In this document: positions 30,459 to 41,900 of the stretch, one piece after another
How the letters are laid out: the number at the start of each line of letters is the position of its first letter
Numbering within the stretch: the stretch's first letter is position 1
Source of the DNA: Eremophila alpestris peregrina
Taxonomy: Eukaryota > Chordata > Aves > Passeriformes > Alaudidae
Assembly: GCA_009792885.1 (NCBI GenBank)
Contig: WMCF01000068.1
Span: 632,061 to 696,060 of the forward strand
DNA: 64,000 bases
Reading direction: 5' to 3'
Translations under genes and position numbers: made by a program
The notes under the pieces: model-generated
Seen by the model: the letters and a program-made list of their open reading frames with translations, nothing else
Database searches by the model: none
What the model was told of the DNA's origin: nothing

Positions 30459-33400
30459 CTGAAAGTGAGACAAAAAAAACTTATCAAGGTGTAATCAGTC
30501 ATTGTAATTCAATTAAATACTGTGGTCAGTAACACAGATCAAAAGCTCTCTAAAGACAGCCAGAAAATGCTTCGTTAAAATTTTAACCCTGGAAACTTGA
30601 CTGAAATCAAATATATTCCTGTGAAATATTTTAAGATTGCAGAGGTGCTTTATTCTGACTTCCTCATTTCACTCTGATGTTAATGTTCTTGTTTTGACTA
30701 CTCAGCAGATCCTCACAGAATGCAACAGAGCACCCTTGATTGCTATAGAATGCTTAATGATGTAAATATTTTGACAATACTGAGACAAAGCATTTCAGTA
30801 TGACTTTGATGTCTCCGAAGTGAAATACTTTGGATTTTTCACTCAGTGGAGAACCTTGCAATCGATAATTTTTTGACCCAATTTGGGACAAAATGAGATA
30901 TCAAAGAAAATTATCAGGGAGATAATTCTGGGGAAGGAAGTGCTATTTTCCCCAAGAAGTTGAAATTAAAAGTAAACTAGGTCTGATCAGCAAAGAACAT
31001 GGGGAACAAAGGTCCTGCTGTGCCCCTCACTGAAGCCATTAGAAAATTTCTGTAGATTTGTGCACACAGATTTAAATGAAAAGCACACAAGTCCTTTGCT
31101 CCTCCACACGTTCTCTTTGTGTGTGGCTGCTGTTCTGCTCCCTTCTGAGTATTCCAGGGAGTTCTGGAGCAGGCTGAGCACTCACAGCACACATGCTGCT
31201 CCTCAGTTAGCAGCAGCCTTGTTCAAACTATTTGTAGATATGCAACATTAAAAGCTCCATGGCATTTAACTGACCTGATTTCTACAGACTGCAACACAAG
31301 GTGAGGAAAACCCATGCTGAGCTGTGTCAGGGACTTGGGGATCTGACAGGCATTCTCTGGGAAGTTTGTGATGAAATCAAAACCTGGTGTCTTCACTCAG
31401 CCACCCAGCCCACCCAGCTGAGGCTCCCACCTGTGTCAGTCCCTGCCTGCTGGCCTGCATGGTGATGGATTTGCTGCTCTCAGGAGGATTCAGAGCAGGT
31501 CCTATGCACAGGGAGGAGGAAGAGATGCAGACAAACTCCAGCAGAGGGATGGTGTGCACAGCTGGAACAGCTTTGTGCTGCCTCAAGCAAGTTTGTCACA
31601 CATCATCCTCAGGAGCCCGCCCTTCTGGTGCTGTTTAGAAAAGTGTTTGATATCAGCCAAGTAGTAAATACTTCCCACATTTATTGTTAACTAAGGGGTT
31701 TTGAAAGTTTCCTTTTTTGGAGAAGGAGAGATGGTTTGGTTTTTGCCTTTCCCACATTTTCTGTAGGCTTTCCACTGGAAGACACACACATTGTTTCCTG
31801 TAGGCTGTCAGCTTGCCTGGCCAGAGTTCAGTGGGACAGAGCTCCATCTGCTCCTTGCCACCTCTGAGCACCTTTCTCCTGAAGGGACAGAGAGGACAAC
31901 ACAACAGTGCAAGGGAGCACAGCAAAAAGGGACTGTGTACGTTGTAGGCTCTCTACAGGGTAAATTCTGAGGCAAATGCCAGCCAGCATCTTGCATACAG
32001 TGAGAAACAGAAAACCACCTCTCAAAGATACTCCAGAAATGTTTGTCAGCCTGCCTCATTCAGTTATGTGCTGGGACTACTGCAGAGGTGGAACAGGAAA
32101 AATCCCAAAACAACCAGAGTAGCTAACCTATTAAACTAAGCCCTTCCATGCATTTGAGATTATCCTCAGTTAATCAGCAGCAATCTTCATCATGTTATGT
32201 GGTATTAGGATGTGTAAAGTCACCTGCATTTTACAGCCCTTCATATTTATCTGACAGGGGTAGCTAATAGATGCATAGCTGTAATATTTTCCAACACAAA
32301 GCTAATGAACAATGCTGTAAATCTGTATACATAAACAGTGCACCAATGCAAACCTGCCAGGGAAGACTTTGAGTGTTTGAGAAAAGTGTTTCAGCAGTAA
32401 AGTGACTCCAAGAAAAAAGCCCAGGGAAGCTACTTAGTGATCTAAGCTTCAGGTTTGACTATTAGAGTTGCTTAGGGCACTAAGAGCACTCTTAGAGCCT
32501 CTTAGGTTAAGAGAATAAAAACATAATTACTCTGCATAATGCTGCCTCTTGCAGCATAGCTGTTCTCACAAAAAGCAAGGAGTTGGTGTTGTAAAAGGAG
32601 AGAAAGAACCCCTCAGACAAGTGCCAAGCCTCCTTCTGGCTGCACAGCACTCAGTGCCTGGGCTCCTTGCAGCCACCCAGGGAACATCTGGGCTCCTCAT
32701 TTGGCTCACTGCTGTTGGGAGCTCAGGCAGGCCTGTGTCAGGAAGCTTCTCCACTGCAGAGGATGTGGAGAAAGGGTGGAAGTTTCAGTGGTGACACACA
32801 GTCCTGTTACTCACCAGCTTCTCAGAATGAAAACCATCACCCTGGTCTGCTGTTCCCAGTGATTTCCAGCTGACTCATTAGCCACACAAAAACCACCTCT
32901 TCACAAAGGAAGCTGCACCCATGAATGCAGTTCTGATCTTTTGTCTTTGCTACTTTGTTTCACACAACTCATTACATCACTTACCTGGTTTCCAGGTTCT
33001 TGTTACATCACTCACCTGGACACCAAACTTCCTCATTTCCAGTCTTAAAGCATCACAAAATTTTTCAATAGCTGCCTTGGTCATAGAATAAATGCCATTT
33101 CCCAAAGTAAAATAGGCAATGATACTGGACATGAAAACAATACGTCCTAGAAAGAAAACAGCACAAATAAAATAACTTCACTCTTAATCTTTAACATGAA
33201 ATCAATTCATCTCAGTCTCCTGAGCTGCTAAGAATGTGGTGTTTTGCAGGAGACTATTTTACTGCACACTGTGCCAAAACTGGGCAGTGTCAGTGTGCAG
33301 TCCCAGCACAGAAGGACACTCAGCTCTGTTAAGAAGAAAACTTCACAGAAAAATCTTCCACCTAGTGACAGATGTTGGACTAGATGAAGTGTAACACCTT

Positions 33401-36400
33401 CCCAGTGTGCTGCTTATTCCTTCTGAGCCCGAGACAGGATGAAAAAGATGGAAACAAAGCAGTGCCTTAAAGACTGTAGTAAGAGAAGGACTGCAGAGGA
33501 GAGGGGAGGTGATTTTCCCTGAGGTGGATATATGGTTACTAATATCAGTTTTTTCTGTGCTAATGATGTCTCTGCACTGAGACCTGGTTGTTATAACTGT
33601 GCATATAAAGTCCCAGCCAGCCTGTGCAGTGATAAGCTTGACTGAGGAGATGTGACTTGCCAAATGTGTGCAGGTTTACAATACCTTACAATGATTTCCC
33701 TGATCAGTGCTGCTTTTCCCTCCTTTCTAACTCCTGCTGAGTGCAGGCATTGCCTTAAATAGCAGAGATTCCTCATCTGAGGCACTGCACTGTGCTTCAT
33801 TTTAATTGTTTCCTTGTAAACTTCTGTCACATAGTCCTACCATGGAGTAAGGAATGTCTGAGTGTGGATACAAATTCCAGAGGTGAGGGAGAAGATGGTC
33901 CTGTCACTGACAATACAGAGAACACAGCTGCACTCCTGGTGCTGCCACAGATGCAGATAACATCTGGGCCCCAGATCTCACCAAATGGAATAGGGTGGGG
34001 GGATATCAAAAGGTATCATGGGAATGCAGTGATATCTGTCATTCTGAATTAGGTTCCCTGCCTTCCTATACAGCATCCCAAATAAATCTTGTATAGAGTA
34101 AGAGGAAAATAACTACCAGCTTGCTGATCAAGATGCTCTATCAGCTGGCCTGGCCAGCTGGAAAAGATCTGGGGAAATGTTGCTCCTCTCAGGGTAGAAC
34201 GTTTAAGTCCTAGGCTGGAGGGCATTACCTCCCTTTACAAGTACTAATAATTGTATTAATAATTTTGAAGTGTTTCTTGGAATAGGTGCACATCCATGGC
34301 AGTAAGCCATGGGTAGGATGACCTCTGCCTCCTTTGTCCAGTAGCTGAGTGGTCTGGGGCACACACCCAGGATGTGGGACACCTCATTAACTTCTCTTTG
34401 TGCCTCAGGGAATTGAAACCCAGCTTCCCCAGGAGAATGCTTTAATGTCTGTAATTCAAGCTTTTCATCTGGAGAGGTCACTTGCTGCCCCCAAACATAT
34501 AAACTTTAGCTGTCCTGGCTGTTCCTGCTGGAAGGCAACAGGAAATCTAGGATTCTTCCTGGCATTCTTCCTAGAGTGCCTTGGCCTTGTCTCCTCTCCT
34601 ACACAGATGGTACTTGAAAATGGAGTGCAGGAGTTAATCAAGGAACACTGACAGCCCTGAGAGGTACAAAATGTTCCTTTGAGCCAAGGTGTGTGTGCAG
34701 CCATCCAGACACAAACATTCTAAAGGTTTATGCACGTGCTTAATATCCTCACACAGTTAGTCCCTTTTGCTTCAGAGTAATCCTGTGCAGCTCATGGGGT
34801 CAGAGAAATGCCTCTGGTGGAGCAGAGTTTCAGCAGTAAGTAGGACATGACAGGGAAAAGAGATGTCTCCCTGTGTAATGGCCACATAACACACTCACTG
34901 GGTACACACAATGCCACACTCTTCTACAAAAACACATCCAGCTCACAGTATTTAAAGATTTCTTTCTTCTTGTGTCATATCATCAACCAAAGGCAGCCAA
35001 GCAGAAAGACACAGAATAGCCCCAAAAAAAGGATGCTTTTATCTTACCAGCAGTTTGTACAGCAGTGACACCTGGGGTTTCCAGGTGAAACCTGCTCCTT
35101 CCTGTGCTTGCTGCTGCACACAGAGCACAAACCCTCACCCTAAAGAGCCTACAGCCAGAACAGACAAGGAAAAGGGCATCTTCTTCCCCAAACACAGACA
35201 GAGAGGTGGGGAATGAACTGCAAAGCACCCAAGATATGCTTCCATGCTGCAGGGGGCTGTTGAACCTCTGCTGCTCAGAAAGAAGGATAAAGCCCACGTG
35301 TAGGGAGGTTCATGCAAATTCATTTATCCCACTGGATAGCCATGCACCTCTACATACTTGAAGGTTTCTGCCCAAGATCACAGAGGCTCCACAGAGCTGG
35401 AATTGGAAGCTGGATGTCTCTAGTTCATCTCTGTAGGGTCATTCCTCCTCTCCTAATTGCCAAACAATAAAATTGTAAAGCCTAAATAATACAATTAGGC
35501 AGTTTAATTGATCTTTATGTTTTCTGATTGTCAGTGCTTAAAAAGGCTTGCCTGGGCTTAATGATCTACAGTAAACATTTTTCCTCTCTTTTTTGAGTCA
35601 AACAGTGAGAGACATCCTTATTTATAGATACTTTTTTCTTTGTACTGCAAAGACAGAATCTTTAAAGATATTTTTTCCACTCATGACTTCACCCTCTTTT
35701 CAGGATCAAGCTGCACTTTCAGGCCACACAGAAGGAAGCTGTCATTTCAGTTCAATGAGAGACAATTAAAGCCTCTTTTATAGATGCTACATTACCCTGA
35801 TTATAGTAAGCTAATTATTCTACAACTCTAAATAACAGTAGATTAGCATTACCCTTGTATTTCCTTAGAAGGGGAAGAAATGCCAGAGTTGTCCTGATGC
35901 TCCCAAGGAGATTCACATCTGCAAATTTTTCATATGTCTCCATAGGCAGCCACCCTGTCTCACCAAATGTTGATATTCCTGCATTGTTGACAAGCCCCCA
36001 GAAACCTATGGAAGAGAAATGACTCAGCAAGCATCTTTAACTGCAAAGCAACCACTGTTAGATAACAAACACCACTGATTCAGACTCTTGGAAGAAACTG
36101 TATAGTTGTGTGACATTTTTGTCTTTTCCACTTAAAAGTGCAGGCATGTTTTGTTTAATGAAGCAATGCCACCGTGGCCATAATCTGGACTAAATGGAAT
36201 CACAGAATAGTTTGGGTTGGAAAAGTCCTTAAAGATCATCCAGTTCTACCTCCCCTCCCATGGTCAGGGAGACCTTTCCTGTAAGTCTCAGTGCTATTTA
36301 ATAATCACTCACTCTGTAGTTGTCTTAAGATGATCTGGGAGACTACATCTTACTGCCAATGTGGTGTACCATGACATTTTAATTACTTTAATCCCACTGT

Positions 36401-38750
36401 ATGCTATAAGCAGCTTTGTGAAAATCATATTAAGCAATCTAAAGGCCAAGGGGTACTATTTTCAAAGTGCCTGACTAATTTAAGAGCCTAAGTCTTGCAT
36501 CTTTTTCCAAGATTTGAGCTCTGATTTCTTCTGAAATCAGCCACAATCAGGTACATGGCTGCAACATTGGGTAAAGCAATCAAGCAGGGCCAGTGGCTAC
36601 AGTATTCTTTAATTTTTGTACTTTTGAACAACTTTGTTCCCAATGTAATGACAGGTTTTGGTACTAAGAACCTCCCCCAACACACAGAAAGATCTCAGTG
36701 TTTACAAGCAGAAAGCTTGTTGTGACAGAGCTCAGTGACAGGAAGCTGAAGCCCTTTAGCCCAAAGGCACAGCAGGTCCCTGTGAGCCCTGTGCAGTGCT
36801 AACAACCTGAGCTGTGGGAATGCTGTGGTGCAGTGGGGAGCACTCCCAGGCTGGAGCTGACAGTGCTGATTAAACTGTGCTGACTTGTTCTTGCCTGCAC
36901 AGCCCCTACAGGAAACCTGAGAAATACAGATGGAAATCCTGAAGGGCAAGGCACAAGGACTGAACAGCTGAAGGAGAGGGATGCTGCATTTCCTCAGTGT
37001 CCATGCAGAGACACGTTTGGAAAAAGCAGCTGATGTTTGGTGTGTCAGACTGTCCAAACAGAATCATCCAAACATAATTTATGAATAGAGGTGTTAAGAC
37101 CATGCTACAGCAGGCAGGGAAAAAATAAACTGGAAAGCAGGACTGGATGTCACAGAAATTTTCACTGATCTCTGTCTTGGGAAAATGGATCCTGACAACA
37201 AAGATTAAAAGATACAGCCATGGATCTAAGAATCACATTAGGAAACTGTTAAGATTAGTGAGGCTTTCTGGAGAACACATAAGCTCCCCAATAATTTCTA
37301 CTTCACAACATATTGATCAAAAGGCATATATTCAAAGTCCTTATTTAGGCTCAAAAGATACCTGATATTTTTTCCAGAAACTCTTACAAGTCCTCTTCCT
37401 ATTAAAATTAATCCAGCTGCAGGTTTGCAAAACCTTTTGAAAATCAGGTTGTTTCTGTGTTGGTGCCAACACTCAGATGATACCTGAATTCTGCCACACT
37501 CCCTAAATTCCAGCAGGTATTCTTGGGATCACTGATCTGTGGAGTTTCTCCTCTAAGCCTAAGCCCATGTGAAAATGACAGGCTCTTCCTGATAGATTCC
37601 AGACCAATACTAAAGGAAACTAGCCAAAGGAAAGAAAGTGTGATTTCTGTGGTAATGCAGGCTGGTAGCAGGCCAGATGAGATTCCTGAGTTATATTTAC
37701 ATCCATTCATGAGTCACCATCCTTTGCTTGGAATATTATACTGAAACTGTCTTCACTGTAAGGAGAATCTATTTCTATAGGGAGTCTGGACTAAAATATT
37801 GTACCATGGGTGAATTCCATGAATACAAAATTATAATTAAGTGTAAGAGAGTACTTAATAACCTTTGAGTAGGAAGTGGTACTAAAACTAGTATCCCTCC
37901 ATTCCAGCTAGCTAATGTCACCCACTCACATCAGGCAAGAAGAGAAATTCTGGTTTGAAACAGAAGAAAATCAGAAAAATTCTGAGGCTTGCTGTAGAGC
38001 CTAATAGAATTGCAAATCACTGTGCTCTGAAGTCCTGGTCTACTTCATACTGGCTTTAGATTTCTACTCTTGTATAACAGAGAGAAGATAATGAGGAGCT
38101 TGGGCTAATTACGGTTACAGCAGAACTAGAAAGTGTAGGGAGAACGGTATTTTGTTCTTGATACTCTGATTTTATTCTGATATTTACACATTTTTGTGTA
38201 CAGTTTATACTGAATAGTCTCTTTTAGTCTTTTGTGTGTCCAGCTGACCCTCTCAGGCAGCTCCCTGCGAGCAGTCCCGGGCGAACCGAGCCGCCGTCTT
38301 GGCGACACCGCGTCCGCCGGTTCCTCACGCTGCCGGCAGCCGAGTTCCCCGTCCCGCCCGGCCTCACCTCTGTCGGGCAGGTGGCTGAGCACCGGCTCCT
38401 TGGCGGGCCTCACCTCTGTCGGGCAGGTGGCTGAGCACCAGCTCCTTGGCGGCGCGCACGTCGTGGGCGCGGGTCACATCGAGCCGCAGGACGTGGAGGC
38501 GGCCGGCGCCGCCCGCCTCCCGCTGCAGCCGCCGCGCCCCGTCCCCGCCGGGGCACAGGCAGCCGGCGAATACGGTGAAGCCGAGGCGGTGGAGGCGGAG
38601 CGCCAGCAGGTGCCCGAAGCCGCTGTCACAGCCCGTGATGAGCACGGCCCGCCCGGCCGGCTCCAGCCGCGCCGCTCCGCGCCGACACAGCCGCGCCAGC
38701 GGCAGCAGCAGGAGAAGGAGCAGGAGCAGGAGAGGGACCGCTGCCCACAT
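30111..38750 (-). CDS. Short-chain dehydrogenase, BDH1-like (SDR9C group), 4 exons
   Basis: It is an NAD(P)-dependent alcohol or hydroxy-acid/steroid/retinoid dehydrogenase with a complete 322-residue reading frame. Exons: 38750-38414, 36005-35853, 33146-33016, 30458-30111; all junctions are GT-AG and phase-consistent. The ATG has G at -3. Residues 7-16 are ten leucines, giving a signal anchor followed by an Arg-rich flank. Rossmann motif TGCDSGFG is at 39-46, NNAG at 119-122, catalytic Ser at about 170, YSMTK (Tyr183, Lys187), and QPGN at 212-215. VNNAGISTFGE and the WSELSEEEKAVYNKEY region are closest to 3-hydroxybutyrate dehydrogenase BDH1, but the N-terminus is a membrane anchor rather than a mitochondrial presequence. 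HSD17B2-like or another SDR9C enzyme is the alternative, so no symbol is assigned. Introns are 2.4-2.7 kb. Confidence 0.92.
33016..33146 (-). CDS. Dehydrogenase exon 3 (active site)
   Basis: It encodes RIVFMSSIIAYFTLGNGIYS, MTKAAIEKFCDALRLEMRKF and GVQ. It supplies the catalytic Ser, Tyr183 and Lys187. The acceptor is TTTCTAG and the donor CCAG|GTGAGT, phase 0. An ORF listing would miss it because it lacks a start codon in its own frame. Confidence 0.95.
35853..36005 (-). CDS. Dehydrogenase exon 2
   Basis: It encodes FWGLVNNAGISTFGETGWLP, METYEKFADVNLLGSIRTTL and AFLPLLRKYKG. NNAG is the cofactor-binding signature and the N of ADVN is the expected catalytic-tetrad Asn. The donor is AAGG|GTAATG. 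Confidence 0.95.
36197..36280 (-). mobile_element. CR1 LINE 3' end in dehydrogenase intron 1
   Basis: The plus strand reads AATCACAGAATAGTTTGGG, then TTGGAAAAGTCCTTAAAGAT and a CCTCCCCTCCCATGGTCAGG block. This is a truncated, diverged reverse-oriented CR1 tail. Confidence 0.88.
38362..38453. repeat. 46-bp tandem duplication covering the exon 1 splice donor
   Basis: The copies at 38362-38407 and 38408-38453 differ at only two positions and both begin CCTCACCTCTGTCGGGCAGG. Each contains the minus-strand donor ACAGAG|GTGAGG. The copy at 38408-38453 holds the working donor (exon end 38414). The other lies in the intron with a second perfect donor at 38368. Use of the distal site adds 46 nt and shifts the frame. 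Confidence 0.95.
38414..38750 (-). CDS. Dehydrogenase exon 1 (anchor and Rossmann start)
   Basis: It encodes MWAAVP, ten Leu, PLARLCRRGAARLEPAGRAV and LITGCDSGFGHLLALRLHRL. It ends ELVLSHLPDR plus one base at AG|GTGAGG. It is very GC-rich. The donor region is tandemly duplicated just downstream. Confidence 0.92.
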
Positions 38751-38950
38751 CCCGCCCGCGCCGCCACAGCCGCGCTGTCTGGCAGCGAGGGAGGAACCAA
38801 AACCCGCGGGCAGCGCCCTCCCCGCCCGGCCGGCATCCCCTCCCCAGAGCAGCGGCCGCCCGCAGGCACCGCCCCGTCCCGCGGGCGCACGGGGAGCCCG
38901 GGAGCCGCTCCGGCCGGTGCCCGGCCCCTCCCAGCCGTGACATGCGGGTG

Positions 38951-41900
38951 AAACCCGGGGCTTGGCTCCCCACCGGGGTCTTTTTCAAAAAGAAAGCGCA
39001 GGCTGGAAGCATCATGCCGTGGTCAGCTGGAGCTGCGCCGGCGAAAGGGAGCTGGGTTATGCCGAGATCCAGAGCTATGGACAGTCCAGCTTCCCTGCTC
39101 AGCTGAGTTTACACCGTCCCGCCACTACAGACTGTCCGCAGGGCACAAATGAAAGCAGCCATGAGTGTTTCTAGATCGGTCAGGTGGGGATTTCTAAAAC
39201 AGCTGCATTATTGTTATAGTTGCTGTATCTTATGTTATATATTACATTGCAGTATTACATTGATGTGGGGTCTTTTATGGCTCAGGTCTATGGCTTGTTA
39301 TCCCAAGGGTGCCTACATTACCCCATGGTGAAGGAAAATGTCTGTTTCTTGGAGGCTAAAGTGACAGTTATACATTGCTGAGAAAAGATCCCCGAGAGCT
39401 ACGATTACAGAAGAAATGTGATCAGGCAGTGTTTTCTCTGCCCTTTCTTTTATCTGAGCAACTCTCCAAGCAGCAATCCAAAGCGATACTATGTCATATC
39501 TGCCTCCTCTGAGTGAAATGAAATGATTGAAAGAACCAGATGCCTTTATTAATTGTGATTTAAAGTTGGCTTGTGAAAAGTGCAAAGGGGGCAGTCATTC
39601 ATTGACATTTACTCAGCAGCAGGTCTTAACACACACAGAGAAAGTTCCAAATATTTGCTTAAACTAAATCCCTGTGGCCCTCCAGTCAGCCCTGTTTATA
39701 TTTAGTGAACAACCTGTATCTCGTTGAGGCAGATGGGTTTCTGAACTGGTGTTGCCCTGCTGTCCAGGAGTCTCCAGAAATTGTGTTGTCCCTTCAGTCA
39801 GCTGTGTTTTGTGTTTGCTTGGGGATACTTTTGCACTGATACAGAGTTTTTTGTGACATCCAAAGGAGAAAAGGAATAATTATTATTTAATTTGCTATTC
39901 CAGGGGCCAAGGCGTTCCTGTGTTTTTACTCTCATTGGCTGCACATCTGCCTAGGTTTATTTCAGCTTTAAATTGTTCAGTACTCTCCCTCTTTTCTGAA
40001 CTGCTCAGCTCTCCATAGGCATTGCATAATAGGACTCAAAGCCTCAAGTGGCTTGGGAGAGCAGGTTTTGCTTTGCTGCTGGGAGACAAAGGGGGATATG
40101 GAATGGTAAACCCCAAAGAAGATACCCAGATATTTGTCCTCAGTAGGATTTATTTGACCACATTCCATCACACTGGGAGATGCTGCCCTTTTTAGCCTTC
40201 AAAAGATCACTCAGTCTTCTACATGAGTCACAAAGCTTTTTCTTTATATTAACAAAATAATTATGCAACCCTCAAAATCATGAGAGCTGGAAACGGCCTG
40301 TCCTCCAGCCAGCTTCCCTGTCTGGTTCCCTCTGGCATAAAAAGACAGGGAGGGATTCCAAACTCTCCTCCTCCATACCTCCACATCTGCCAGCCTCTCC
40401 TCTCTCAGCTTTTGTGTCCTGTTAATAACCTAAGGATCACAGGTAGTGACAAAACCATTCTCTTGACGTCTAAGAGGTGACCCAACTGACCCCTGAATTT
40501 TATGCTGTCTCTGTTCCAAAAAACCCTTCTCAAGGTGTTAAAAAGGTGGTACTCAAATGTGGCACACTCCCATCAGAACAGGAGCAGTATGTTGTCAGAG
40601 CAATGGAATCATTTAGGAATCCATGAAAGTTATGGATTGCAACTGTGTCCTTCACACTTAAAAACAACTTCATGATTTTCCTCTGGTTTATAGTATTCTG
40701 TTCCTAACTCAAATACATACACATATGTGTACACCCACATGCTTGCATGATAATGTGTATTTTGAATTTATGGCTCTGCTTTGTCTAGTTTCTGAAATCT
40801 TTCCCATCTTTAGGACTTATTTTAATTTTAAAAATGAAGTTTTTATCTCTGTTTTAATCTGTTCTACCTCTTATGCAATTCCAGTTAGTTGTGGTTTGCC
40901 TGTAGCAAGTCCAAGTAAAGGCTTGGATTCTGAGGAAGTAGGTGAGGAAATGGAAGACAGAAAATTATACTGATGAGGATCTGGGCAATTCTGCTCCCAG
41001 AATATCTTCTGCCCAGGGATCTTCCTGAGAGCATTTCTGGGAACAGCAACCTCTGAAGCTTTTGCTTCAAAGCTTAAAGTTTTATTCTGTGTCACCCAGT
41101 AAATTTTACAGTGTGAAATAACAAGTTGATCTGGGAAGACATCATAAAATCTTCTTTTGTTATTGTGTTGCCATGTTGTCCCTACCCTGAAAACACAAAC
41201 TGCTTTTCTAAAGGACTGTCAAGTTTCTGTAAAGGACCAGGATAAAGGAGAGCTGGGATGGGCTGTGTTCCTCTATTGCACCCTGGAACTTCCAGTTTGA
41301 TTTCAGGGAAGACAGATCTCCTTTTTACCTCGTTCCTGAGCAGAGGGTCAGTGGCTGTGAGTAGCAAAGCATGCTGTGGGGCATTTAAGTAATATGCACA
41401 GATCTTTGTCCAGCATAGCTCCAGAAGAAATTGAGGTACAAGGGAAAGGAGGGAGCAGTGTAGCTTTCCTCTACTCTTAATCATCTTACATTTCCCCCTA
41501 ATCGCGTATCTACTCACCTCTGCTTATTTTACCCATTCTCTTGTTCCTGTGCCCTCAGCCCTCTACCCCTTCTGGCAGCCTTCTTGCAAACGGGAGCTGT
41601 CTCAAAGTTTGCCATCTGCCATGCTCAGTGGTGCCTGCTCTCAGCAGTGGCTAGGAGGAGTCATGATCTTTGATGTCTTTCTCCAGCATCATGTGGAAGT
41701 CATTATTATTTTTGTATTCTGAAGCAAAGATGAAACTCTGATGTCTTTTGAGGCGACTGCAGAGCCATCCTTGGTTTCACATGAATCCCTTTTGTGCAGA
41801 GCACCACTTTGTCAAAGCTTCAGGAAAATGCTGAGAATGTGACAGAGTGCCTCCTAAAAGCTTCAGACAACCCAGCAAACTGTATACAGAAACCCCTCTT

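Larger units (their letters stand above)
38250..38945. promoter_or_regulatory. CpG island over dehydrogenase exon 1
   Basis: A sharply bounded GC- and CpG-rich block covers exon 1 and about 200 bases upstream of the ATG, with GGGCGG-type boxes and no TATA box. It is the likely promoter. Confidence 0.8.

Noticed and set aside
38232..38951. A 239-codon plus-strand open frame
   Set aside because: It is the antisense of dehydrogenase exon 1 and its CpG island, composed of Arg/Pro/Ala from GC-rich DNA.
39313..39585. A 90-codon minus-strand open frame
   Set aside because: It opens with TTG, has no recognisable domain, no splice partners and no promoter.
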